Source: CAYYMZ01 sp964473025 (GTDB taxonomy: Bacteria; Patescibacteriota; UBA1384; DTJR01). Taken from it: a stretch of 64,000 bases of DNA. Positions within the stretch are counted from its first letter, which is position 1. Every line of letters begins with the position of its first letter. Location of the stretch: NCBI GenBank assembly GCA_964473025.1, contig CAYYMZ010000001.1, positions 1-64,000 on the forward strand. Reading direction: 5' to 3'. Shown in pieces: positions 7,601 through 14,261 of the stretch. A program made the position numbers and the translations under genes. The notes beneath the pieces were generated by a model, which was not told where the DNA came from, ran no database searches, and was given only the letters and a program-made list of their open reading frames with translations.

Positions 7601-8969
7601 CTTTTTAAAAAACAGCCTTGGAGGGATTTTGACGCAAGATAAAATTTGGCAGGCGGTTCTGGGTGAGATGGAGGTTGTACTACCCAAAATGCAGTTTGCA
7701 ACGTGGTTTAAGGGCACATCCTTGGAACTGGATGGTGATTTGGCGTATGTTTTTGTTGCAAATTCATTTTGCCGCGATTGGATTTCGAGCAAATATAAGG
7801 CTGAAATTTTAAAATCAATCACCAAGATTTCACCAGATGTTAAGCGGCTTGAATTTAAAATCAAAACCCAAAAACCGATTGACCGGCTCGCGCTTGAGGT
7901 TAAGCCAAAATCAGCGCCCAAAGAACAATCCGACTCCCTCTTCGCCACCGGCTTCAAGGAAGATTACACTTTTGATAAATTTGTTGTCGGCAATAATAAC
8001 TCTTTGGCCTACGCCGTGGCTCAGGAAGTCGGTTCCAATCCTGGAAAAAGGCATAATCCCCTCTTTATCTATGGCGGTGTGGGGCTTGGCAAAACACATT
8101 TGGCCCAGGCGGTCGGCCACGAGGTCAAGCGCCAAAACAAAAACGCCAAGGTCGTTTATGTCTCCTGCGAAACCTTCACCAACGACTTCATTAACGCCAT
8201 CGCCTCAAAAAAAATGGCAGAGTTTAAGAGAAACTATAGAAATGTTGATGTTTTGATCGTTGATGACATCCAATTTCTTTCTTCCAAAGAAGGTTCTCAA
8301 GAAGAGTTTTTCCATACCTTTAACTCTTTGCACCAACAATCGCGCCAGATCATTTTAACCGCGGACAAAATTCCTCAGGCAATCCCCGCCCTCGAGGGTC
8401 GTCTGGCCAGCCGTTTCGGCGGCGGAATGGTCGTTGACGTCCAACCGCCTAACCTCGAGACGAGGATGGCAATCCTGACTGAAAAATGCAGAGAAAAAAA
8501 TTATTACCTAGGCGATGGTGTTATCGAGTATATTGCAAAAAACATCCACTCTAACATCAGGGAGCTTGAAGGCGCCCTAAACCGCCTGATTTCTATTTGC
8601 CAGCTTAACAACTGCTCCCCTTCTGTTGAGGTGGCCGCCGACGCCTTAAAAGACATTATCTCAAACTCAAATCACCAGATTGACTCGGCAGAGATTATTT
8701 CCGACGTTTGCAAGTATTACAACATCCAAAAAGAAGAGCTTATCGGCGGCGGACGTAAAAAAGAACTGATCCTCCCCCGCCAAGTTGCAATTTACCTAAT
8801 GAGAGAACAGACAAAGAAGTCATTTCCAGAAATCGGCAAGATCTTTGGTGGAAAAGATCACAGCACAATCTTCCACGCTGAGAAACGGGTTAGTGAATTA
8901 CTTAAAATTGATGCCAACGTAAAAAGTGATATTGAAAAAATACGTCAGTCACTTTTATCCGCGTCTTAA
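7593..8969 (+). CDS. dnaA: Chromosomal replication initiator DnaA
   Basis: AAA+ initiator that binds DnaA boxes and opens oriC. It has 458 residues and the usual four domains. An N-terminal helicase/DiaA-contact domain runs from 1 to about 85. A short linker is followed by FVVGNNNSLAYAVA at about 130. Walker A GGVGLGKTH is at 161-169 and Walker B LIVDDIQFL at about 221-229. The arginine-rich sensor region is LEGRLASRFGGG. The C-terminal DNA-binding domain ends in the signature GGKDHSTIFHAEKRV. The start is a GTG preceded by AAGAGGG. Confidence 0.98.
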   Translation: MDNFLKNSLGGILTQDKIWQAVLGEMEVVLPKMQFATWFKGTSLELDGDLAYVFVANSFCRDWISSKYKAEILKSITKISPDVKRLEFKIKTQKPIDRLALEVKPKSAPKEQSDSLFATGFKEDYTFDKFVVGNNNSLAYAVAQEVGSNPGKRHNPLFIYGGVGLGKTHLAQAVGHEVKRQNKNAKVVYVSCETFTNDFINAIASKKMAEFKRNYRNVDVLIVDDIQFLSSKEGSQEEFFHTFNSLHQQSRQIILTADKIPQAIPALEGRLASRFGGGMVVDVQPPNLETRMAILTEKCREKNYYLGDGVIEYIAKNIHSNIRELEGALNRLISICQLNNCSPSVEVAADALKDIISNSNHQIDSAEIISDVCKYYNIQKEELIGGGRKKELILPRQVAIYLMREQTKKSFPEIGKIFGGKDHSTIFHAEKRVSELLKIDANVKSDIEKIRQSLLSAS

Positions 8970-9053
8970 TTGTTATTTGATATATAAAAAATAAGCAGTA
9001 GTAATAAGACAGTTGATATGGTGGATTAAATCTTGTCGGGCGGTTGAGCGGCC

Positions 9054-9154
9054 TGTGGAAAAGTAGGCGGTGCCTGTGGATAACTTGTGGAAAAGTGCAG
9101 TTTGGTTATATTGTAAGGAGCGAAATCCACAAAGTTATCCACAAGTTATCCACA
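9054..9154. other. DnaA-box cluster, oriC-right (dnaA-dnaN intergenic)
   Basis: The 243-bp gap between dnaA and dnaN holds five boxes. Facing left are TGTGGAAAA 9054-9062, TGTGGATAA 9075-9083 and TGTGGAAAA 9086-9094. Facing right are TTATCCACA 9135-9143 and 9146-9154. Three are perfect and two have one or two deviations. With 7433-7462 they form a two-part origin around dnaA. Confidence 0.85.
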
Positions 9155-9212
9155 GGCCATCATAAAACAAACATAATATTGCGGGAAAAGCCGCAGTAAA
9201 AAAGGAGCAGAC

Positions 9213-10310
9213 ATGAAAATTAGTTGCAAAAGAGAAAACCTATTATCGGGCCTCAATATAGTCGGCAGAATGGTTAAAACACGGGCTACTCTGCCAGTGC
9301 TATCCAACATAATGATCGCCACCGACAAGGGCCGATTGAAGCTTGTATCCACCGATCTGGAGGCGGCGGTCACACATTGGATCGGCGCCAAAATAGACGA
9401 AGAAGGTGCCATAACCCTGCCGGCAAGGACGCTGATTGACTACATAACTTCGGCCACAGACGACACAATCGAGCTTGTTGCACGTGGAGCGGATGTAAGT
9501 ATAAATTCCGCGCATTACAACTCAACCATTAAGGGCATCGCTGCCGAAGAATTCCCGATAATACCTCAAGTTGGAGGTGATCGCCCGGTTAAAATTAAGG
9601 CGAAGGTCTTGAAACAGGCCATTTTTTCGGTAGCTCCGGCGGCGGCGCTTGACGAAACGCGTCCTGTATTAGCCGGACTGTTAATGAGGATCAAAAATGC
9701 GGATATGTTTATCGTGGCGACAGATAGCTATCGTTTGGCGGAAGAAAAGATTGAAATTGAAAAAGCGGATCGGGTGATTGAAATAATCGTCCCTCAGCGC
9801 TCGGCGTCGGAACTAGCAAGGATTTTGCCGCACGACGAAACAGACGTTGATCTTTACGTCGGAGAAAATCAGGTAGAATTCAGGTTTGGCGACATTGAAT
9901 TCCAATCGCGCCAAATCGAAGGATCGTTCCCTGATTACGAACAGATTATACCGAAGGAGTTTGTTTACGAGTTTGATGCGGGCAAGGCCGATATGGAGGA
10001 GGCGATAAAGACCGCTAGTATCTTTTCGCGCGACGCCGGAAACAACATCAAGTTGGCGGGTTCGTCAAATGAGCTGATTATTACCTCAGTTTCGGGCCAG
10101 ATAGGGGACACGGAAGCGCGCGTCAAGGTTGCCTCGAAGGGCACGCCCCTGGCAATCTCCTTCAATGCCCGTTATGTCTTAGACGCTCTCTCGGTTGTTG
10201 AAGCCGATTCGGTTCACTGCAGTTTTGCCGGGGAATTGACGGCCGGCCTTATCACCACAGCTGAAAACCCGGGTTTCCGCTACATTGTGATGCCGCTGAG
10301 AAATGAATAA
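9213..10310 (+). CDS. dnaN: DNA polymerase III beta sliding clamp
   Basis: Ring-shaped processivity clamp of the replisome. Its 365 residues match the family length. It starts MKISCKRENLLSGLNIVGRM and continues TLPVLSNIMIATDKGRLKL. Three repeated clamp folds end in the typical SVHCSFAGELTAGLITTAENPGF and YIVMPLRNE (the usual end is MPMRL). AAAAAAGGAG lies 5 nt before the ATG. The gene directly follows the right DnaA-box cluster. Confidence 0.97.
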   Translation: MKISCKRENLLSGLNIVGRMVKTRATLPVLSNIMIATDKGRLKLVSTDLEAAVTHWIGAKIDEEGAITLPARTLIDYITSATDDTIELVARGADVSINSAHYNSTIKGIAAEEFPIIPQVGGDRPVKIKAKVLKQAIFSVAPAAALDETRPVLAGLLMRIKNADMFIVATDSYRLAEEKIEIEKADRVIEIIVPQRSASELARILPHDETDVDLYVGENQVEFRFGDIEFQSRQIEGSFPDYEQIIPKEFVYEFDAGKADMEEAIKTASIFSRDAGNNIKLAGSSNELIITSVSGQIGDTEARVKVASKGTPLAISFNARYVLDALSVVEADSVHCSFAGELTAGLITTAENPGFRYIVMPLRNE

Positions 10311-10328
10311 ATTAGTCCATAAAGTCAA

Positions 10329-10400
10329 AAGTCTATAAAGTTCATAAAGTGACTGAATTAGGGCGGCTTTACGGACTTTCGACTTTAAAACTTTATAGAC
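10329..10400. repeat. Inverted repeat upstream of recF
   Basis: AGTCTATAAAGTT (10329-10341) and its perfect reverse complement (10388-10400). Further ATAAAGT direct repeats lie around and inside. The whole 72 bp can fold into one long hairpin in the dnaN-recF gap. Confidence 0.8.
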
Positions 10401-10406
10401 TGATCA

Positions 10407-11450
10407 ATGATTCAAAAACTCAAACTCGAGAATATCCGCTGCTTTGAAAAGGCCTCGTTTGATTTTGAGCCGGGCGTTAATTTAATTACCGGGTCTAACG
10501 GATCGGGCAAAACAACGATTCTCGAGGCAATTGGATTTTTCGCGTTCGGGCGCTTCCAATCCGTGGCGCAGGATTCAATGGCAATTAAATCGGGAAACGA
10601 GGTCGGTAGAGTAGAGATCAATCTTGTATCTGACGGGAAGGAAATTACTGCCTCAGCAGCAATTTTGCAGGGCGCTAAAGTAATTAATATTAATAACAAA
10701 AAAGTGCCAAACAGCCGGATTGTCGGACTCCAGAAGGCGGTTTTCTTCAACCCCGAAACAATCGATTTGGTTTCGGGCTCTCCGGCGGTGCGCCGGCGCG
10801 AACTCGATCAGATCATCGCCCAAAAGAAAAAGTCCTATGTTTTAGACCTTTTAAATTACCGGCGGATTTTACATCAGAGAAACGAACTTTTACGCCACAT
10901 CGCAGTTGCCCGTGCCAAACGTGGAGAGCTTGATTTTTGGGACAGACAACTTTGCGAGGAGGGGATGAAAATTTACGAATACCGCCTGAAGCTGATTTCA
11001 AAAATAAATCAGTCAATCAAAGAAGTGCATACATATTTAATCGGCAACGAAAGCGCGCTTGAGTTAAAATACGCCCAGAGCGTCGATTATAACCGTTTCG
11101 ACGAGGCGCTCGTCGGGGCACTCGACGCCGATTTGCGCTACGGCGCAACTTCAATTGGGCCGCACCGCGATGATTTTGTTTTTGTCGAGAATGGTTTTTC
11201 CCTGAAGGACGGCGCATCAAGAGGGGAACAAAGGGTGGCCGCGGCCGCTTTTAAGGCGTTATCGAAAGATTATTTAGCCGACGGCGAAGCGCCAGTTTTG
11301 ATTATTGACGATATTTTTTCCGAGCTTGACTCAAAACGCCGCGAAGCGGTGATGCACATTCTGCAAGGTGGGCAGATTTTTATTTCTGCTACAGACGAGA
11401 GAGTTGTACCGCAGGGATTAATTGAAAAAGCGAATATAATAAAACTGTAA
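10407..11450 (+). CDS. recF: DNA replication and repair protein RecF
   Basis: SMC-like ATPase that loads RecA at gaps through RecFOR. It has 347 residues. The N-terminus is MIQKLKLENIRCFEKASFDF. Walker A is TGSNGSGKTTILEAIGF (about residues 28-44). YGATSIGPHRDDFVF is the conserved mid-C block. SRGEQRV is the ABC signature equivalent, and VLIIDDIFSELDSKRR is Walker B with D-loop. The stop overlaps the next start (TAATG), so it is coupled to the DUF721 gene. Confidence 0.96.
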   Translation: MIQKLKLENIRCFEKASFDFEPGVNLITGSNGSGKTTILEAIGFFAFGRFQSVAQDSMAIKSGNEVGRVEINLVSDGKEITASAAILQGAKVININNKKVPNSRIVGLQKAVFFNPETIDLVSGSPAVRRRELDQIIAQKKKSYVLDLLNYRRILHQRNELLRHIAVARAKRGELDFWDRQLCEEGMKIYEYRLKLISKINQSIKEVHTYLIGNESALELKYAQSVDYNRFDEALVGALDADLRYGATSIGPHRDDFVFVENGFSLKDGASRGEQRVAAAAFKALSKDYLADGEAPVLIIDDIFSELDSKRREAVMHILQGGQIFISATDERVVPQGLIEKANIIKL

Positions 11451-11782
11451 TGACAAACGAAAACATTGGTGATATTTTAGCGCGAAGATTAAGAAGCCGC
11501 GGACTTGATAAAGCGGCTTTGGCAGCGTGGGTTTGTGCTACGGCGGATAAGGTAGGCGGGGCGCCGCCCAGAGGGCTCTGCCCGGCGGGCGGTGGCCAGA
11601 GGGAGGTACGACCGGAGGCGGAGTTTGAGGCGTTGAGTTTTAAAAATGGCACTCTAAAAATCCGCGTTTCATCAGGGGCTCGGGCGCATCTGATTAAAAT
11701 GCGCGAAAAAGATTATATTTCAAAAATAAATTCTGAGCTCAAGCGAAATTTAGTCGAGAGGTTGAGATTTGAGATAGATTAA
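11450..11782 (+). CDS. DUF721 (DciA-like) protein with a palindromic insert
   Basis: 110 residues downstream of recF, the place where DUF721 proteins occur. Some family members (DciA) load the replicative helicase. The conserved part is in the C-terminal half: FEALSFKNGTLKIRVSSGAR, HLIKMREKDYISKIN and ERLRFEID. Residues 35-55 (GGAPPRGLCPAGGGQREVRP) do not look like the family. They are encoded by a GC-rich palindromic stretch (CCGCCC 11564-11569 pairing with GGGCGG 11587-11592, then GGTGGCCAGAGG as in the repeats at 5211-5270). I read this as an in-frame repeat insertion that keeps the gene open. Confidence 0.8.
   Translation: MTNENIGDILARRLRSRGLDKAALAAWVCATADKVGGAPPRGLCPAGGGQREVRPEAEFEALSFKNGTLKIRVSSGARAHLIKMREKDYISKINSELKRNLVERLRFEID
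11564..11602. repeat. Palindromic element inserted inside a coding sequence
   Basis: CCGCCC...AGAG/CTCT...GGGCGG stem followed by GGTGGCCAGAGG, the core of the intergenic repeat at 5211-5270. It lies in frame in the DUF721 gene. Confidence 0.65.
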
Positions 11783-11819
11783 AAAAAGAGGCCGGACATC
11801 CGCTTGCGCGGAGCCGGCC
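11781..11819 (-). terminator. Rho-independent terminator of the 12630-11986 unit
   Basis: Read on the minus strand: GGCCGG pairs with CCGGCC outside, and CCGC/GCGG pair inside around a 4-nt loop. The stem is followed by CTCTTTTTTT. No T-tract is present on the plus side, so it serves the leftward unit. Confidence 0.85.
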
Positions 11820-11832
11820 CCATGACAGCTGT

Positions 11833-11937
11833 TGACTGACGGGATTCATACCCGACTTAACGAGGGAGCTACCCTCATCCCTGGCGCATTTGGCGCGCCA
11901 CACCAGTCACCCTTTATCCAATCCGGGACCAGATTGG
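11833..11937 (-). ncRNA. Candidate structured RNA (four-way junction) before the terminator
   Basis: Between the stop at 11986 and the terminator at 11819 there is no ORF, but there are five nested stems. A closing stem TGACTG (11833-11838) pairs with CAGTCA (11904-11909). It encloses three hairpins: 11840-11854 (CGGG/CCCG), 11862-11876 (GAGGG/CCCTC) and 11883-11899 (GGCGC/GCGCC). A separate hairpin CCAATC/GATTGG spans 11918-11937. The shape resembles a cloverleaf, but the loops and arm lengths do not fit a tRNA (5-nt middle loop, no GTTC-type T-loop, no CCA). It matches no RNA family I know. It could be a 3'-UTR regulator or an independent small RNA. Confidence 0.45.
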
Positions 11938-11985
11938 GGGGATCTTAGGGCTGTGCAGGACCACGATGTTCTGCCTTTCTCCGCG

Positions 11986-12228
11986 CTACGCGCGGACGAA
12001 AGTGGTCACGTCAAACGTCCCGAGGTCGTCGCGCGCGAAAGAGGGGATGAAGCGAACGCGGTTGTCCACGATCGCCAGATGAAGGAGACCAGCAACCGTG
12101 CGCATGGCCCGATCCGCTTCATCGGCGGTGGGGTATTCCTGTTGCACTTCCCCACCGTCCTCCAGGACGACGATAACCTTGCGGTCATCGCGCCGGAGAT
12201 GGTTAATGCGAAAACTCATCGAACCCAT
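11986..12228 (-). CDS. Small GC-rich cassette protein, unknown function
   Basis: 80 residues starting at an ATG (12228) with GGAGGTG 8 nt upstream. An in-frame GTG at 12255 would put this Shine-Dalgarno inside the gene, so it is rejected. Sequence: SMSFRINHLRRDDRKVIVVL, then EVQQEYPTADEADRAMRTVA, then HLAIVDNRVRFIPSFARDD. It looks like a small alpha/beta protein without membrane segments. The family is not recognised. It is the second gene of a minus-strand unit with 12313-12630, separated by a leader with competing hairpins. Base composition is well above the neighbouring replication genes. Confidence 0.7.
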   Translation of the reverse strand: MGSMSFRINHLRRDDRKVIVVLEDGGEVQQEYPTADEADRAMRTVAGLLHLAIVDNRVRFIPSFARDDLGTFDVTTFVRA

Positions 12229-12240
12229 CCTTCTCACCTC

Positions 12241-12294
12241 CGTAGTTTGTCCCACTACGACTAGTGGGTATGCCCGTGGATAGCGAGACCCACG
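12241..12294 (-). promoter_or_regulatory. Switch-like intergenic leader with mutually exclusive hairpins
   Basis: In the 84 bp between the two cassette genes, successive minus-strand segments can pair only alternatively. GTGGGT (12293-12288) pairs with ACCCAC (12269-12264) or, through CGTGG, with CCACG (12279-12275). ACCCACTA pairs with TAGTGGG (12257-12251). CGTAGT (12259-12254) pairs with ACTACG (12246-12241). The last stem ends directly before the GGAGGTG ribosome site of 12228. This resembles an attenuator or translational switch. Ligand or trigger unknown. Confidence 0.4.
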
Positions 12295-12312
12295 AGCAAG
12301 ACATCGTTGCGG

Positions 12313-12630
12313 TTATCCGCTCATCAGCTTGTCGGTAGCCTCGTTCACCTCGTCGCCCGCGGTGCTGAAGGGCTGATGTACGCACTCGGCGAACTCGATC
12401 CCCTCGGCGCCGCCAGGACGCCTGGTGCTCTCCACCCTGTAGAGGTACACTGCTCCAGGTTCGTCTTTGCACTCCAGGAGAACATAGTCTCCCCCGTGCG
12501 GCTGCTGGTCAGCACCGAACGGGCAGTAGTTGATAGTAAGCCGGTTAGGCTTTGTGGGGGTACTCCAGCTCGCGATCTTGCGTAGGTCGCAAACCCGGGC
12601 GGGACCATTACCTATTGTCTGTGCACTCAT
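12313..12630 (-). CDS. Small GC-rich cassette protein, unknown function
   Basis: 105 residues, ATG preceded by AGAGGGATGACGC. It starts MSAQTIGNGPARVCDLRKIA and includes NRLTINYCPFGADQQPHGGD, YVLLECKDEPGAVYLYRVES and FAECVHQPFSTAGDEVNEA. Four scattered cysteines do not form a clear metal motif. No family is recognised. The gene is first in the leftward unit driven by 12698-12726. Its leader contains a terminator-like hairpin (AACCCGC...GCGGTTTT at about 12658-12680). Codon use is rich in GC-ending codons. Confidence 0.7.
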   Translation of the reverse strand: MSAQTIGNGPARVCDLRKIASWSTPTKPNRLTINYCPFGADQQPHGGDYVLLECKDEPGAVYLYRVESTRRPGGAEGIEFAECVHQPFSTAGDEVNEATDKLMSG

Positions 12631-12697
12631 GCGTCATCCCTCTTTTCTCATGTTGTCAAAACCGCTTTTTAGGCGGGTTGCGCATTCGCAACATGCA

Positions 12698-12726
12698 AAT
12701 ATAGCACAAGTTATTACGAGAGTCAA
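12698..12726 (-). promoter_or_regulatory. Promoter of the 12630-11986 unit
   Basis: On the minus strand TTGACT (12726-12721), a 17-bp spacer, TATATT (12703-12698). The leader then carries the hairpin TTGCG-CATT-CGCAA and a terminator-like stem before the ATG at 12630. Confidence 0.8.
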
Positions 12727-12753
12727 GATTAACAACCCAAATATTCGCAGCCC

Positions 12754-12782
12754 TTGCCACATGCAAAATAATTCTCTAAAAT
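12754..12782 (+). promoter_or_regulatory. Promoter of hsp20-galU
   Basis: TTGCCA (12754-12759), 17 bp, TAAAAT (12777-12782). It is divergent from 12698-12726. Confidence 0.6.
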
Positions 12783-12802
12783 AAATATGAAGGAAAAGAG
12801 AA

Positions 12803-12820
12803 CCCGGCTTTCTAGCCGGG
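12803..12820 (+). promoter_or_regulatory. 5'-UTR hairpin upstream of hsp20
   Basis: CCCGGC-TTTCTA-GCCGGG, a perfect 6-bp stem in the leader of a small heat-shock gene, ending 9 nt before the GGGAGGGG site. It does not mask the ribosome site as drawn, so an RNA-thermometer role is only a possibility. Confidence 0.4.
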
Positions 12821-12840
12821 GCAAGGGAGGGGCCAATTAG

Positions 12841-13221
12841 ATGAGTAAAGAAAAATCCCAAAAAGATGAAGAGGGTTGGTTTGAGGAATATGAGGGCCAG
12901 CTAGCAGTTGACGCTTATCAAACCAACGATTCGGTGGTCATCAAGGCACCGATTGCCGGTGTAAAACCGGCCGATTTGGAGATCTCGATCACCGACGAGG
13001 TTGTATCGGTCAAGGGGCACAGGCATCAAGAGGTTGACGCGCAGGCCTCGGATTACTTTTGTCAAGAGTGTTACTGGGGGGCATTTTCGCGCTCGTACGT
13101 TCTGCCCGTACCGGTTGACGCCGATAAAGCCCAAGCCAGCTTAAAAGACGGAATTTTAACGATTATTATCCCCAAACAGGAAAAGTCCAAAACGCGCGTT
13201 CTAAAGATTAATCCTCAATAA
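12841..13221 (+). CDS. Small heat-shock protein, Hsp20/alpha-crystallin
   Basis: ATP-independent holdase for unfolded proteins. The 126 residues are mostly the alpha-crystallin domain: YQTNDSVVIKAPIAGVKPAD, LEISITDEVVSVKGHRHQE, WGAFSRSYVLPVPVDADKAQ. The conserved ASLKDGILTIIIPK block precedes a short basic C-terminus (TRVLKIN). The N-terminal arm is short and acidic. It has a strong ribosome site (GGGAGGGG) and lies 3 nt before galU, so the two are probably cotranscribed from 12754. Confidence 0.93.
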   Translation: MSKEKSQKDEEGWFEEYEGQLAVDAYQTNDSVVIKAPIAGVKPADLEISITDEVVSVKGHRHQEVDAQASDYFCQECYWGAFSRSYVLPVPVDADKAQASLKDGILTIIIPKQEKSKTRVLKINPQ

Positions 13222-13224
13222 ATT

Positions 13225-14100
13225 ATGAAAATTACTAAAGCGGTTATCCCTGTCGCGGGGCTGGGGACGCGTTTTCTACCGGCCACAAAAGCTCAGCCCA
13301 AAGAAATGCTGCCCCTAGTGGACAAACCGATTATTCAATATTCAGTTGAAGAGGCGAATGCCTCGGGGCTTGGCTTGGTTATCCTGGTAACTGGTAAGGG
13401 AAAAAATGCGATTGAAAATCATTTTGATGCCTCGTACGAACTTGAAGACAGTTTGCAAAAAAGCGGTAAAGAGGATCTTCTAGATAAAGTTAAACAAGTT
13501 TCTTCCTTGGCGAAAATCGCCTACGTCCGCCAGCAGCAGCCGCCCTTGGGCTTGGGTCACGCCGTTTTGATGGCTAAGGATTTAATCTCGGATGATTATT
13601 TTGCCCTGTTTTTACCGGACGATGTGTTCGATTGTGAAAAGCCCTGCATGAAGCAACTAATCGAAGTTCACGAGAAAACGGGCGGAGCGGTCATTGGCGT
13701 TGAAAAAACAGATGCCAAAGGGCAAGAGCGCTTCGGAATAGTTCAGGTTGAACCAACAGACGACCCGAAAATCCATAAAATTATCGATATTGTCGAAAAA
13801 CCGGGAGCAGACAAAGCTCCGTCTGACTTGGCAGTTTCCGGCCGTTATATTCTACCGAAAGAAATTTTTGAAGCAATTTCCGAGACCAAGCCAGGTATTG
13901 GCGGGGAAATACAACTCACCGACGCGATAAAAAAACTATTGGGCAAAAAAGATTTTTATGCATATGAGTTTGAGGGTAAAAAACTCGATGCCGGCGAAGT
14001 GAGCGGATATCTTAAAGCCAACATTGAACTCGGTTTAAAGCGCGACAACCTACGCGATGATTTGATAAAATTTATTAAGGATTTGGCGCAAAAGTATTAG
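13225..14100 (+). CDS. galU: UTP-glucose-1-phosphate uridylyltransferase
   Basis: Makes UDP-glucose from UTP and glucose-1-phosphate, the entry sugar nucleotide for the polysaccharide locus downstream. 291 residues. It starts MKITKAVIPVAGLGTRFLPA, followed by TKAQPKEMLPLVDKPIIQYS, the nucleotide-binding signature of GalU. Other blocks are QQQPPLGLGHAVLMAK, FLPDDVFD, GIVEKP-type FGIVQVEP, and GEIQLTDAIKKLL near the C-terminus. The Shine-Dalgarno is weak and the start follows the hsp20 stop by 3 nt. Confidence 0.96.
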   Translation: MKITKAVIPVAGLGTRFLPATKAQPKEMLPLVDKPIIQYSVEEANASGLGLVILVTGKGKNAIENHFDASYELEDSLQKSGKEDLLDKVKQVSSLAKIAYVRQQQPPLGLGHAVLMAKDLISDDYFALFLPDDVFDCEKPCMKQLIEVHEKTGGAVIGVEKTDAKGQERFGIVQVEPTDDPKIHKIIDIVEKPGADKAPSDLAVSGRYILPKEIFEAISETKPGIGGEIQLTDAIKKLLGKKDFYAYEFEGKKLDAGEVSGYLKANIELGLKRDNLRDDLIKFIKDLAQKY

Positions 14101-14117
14101 GATTAAGGAGAAGGAGG

Positions 14118-14253
14118 CCAGGTAGTAGAAATTTGATAAATATAAATATTTTAAAAACCGTAGAAAACAAAGGTCTGGTTTGAAAGAATAATTTTAAAAA
14201 AAATAATTAGTTGGTAGTGCAGCAAATAAAATAATCAAATTTTCACTACCTGG
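14118..14253. mobile_element. MITE-like element, copy 1
   Basis: 136 bp without an ORF. The left end CCAGGTAGTAGAAATTTGAT and the right end (reverse complement CCAGGTAGTGAAAATTTGAT) match at 18 of 20 positions. The 4-bp sequence GAGG directly flanks both sides (14114-14117 and 14254-14257), a target duplication. The interior is AT-rich. A second member with its own duplication lies at 58685-58809. It sits between galU and the next gene, duplicating part of that gene's ribosome site. Confidence 0.75.
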
Positions 14254-14261
14254 GAGGGGCC

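Noticed and set aside
11833..11909. tRNA gene on the minus strand
   Set aside because: The fold looks like a cloverleaf, but the middle loop has 5 nt, the T-loop is TATGAAT and no CCA or U8/A9 pattern fits.
12231..12255. GTG start at 12255 for the small cassette gene
   Set aside because: It would place GGAGGTG inside the gene; ATG 12228 lies at the correct distance.
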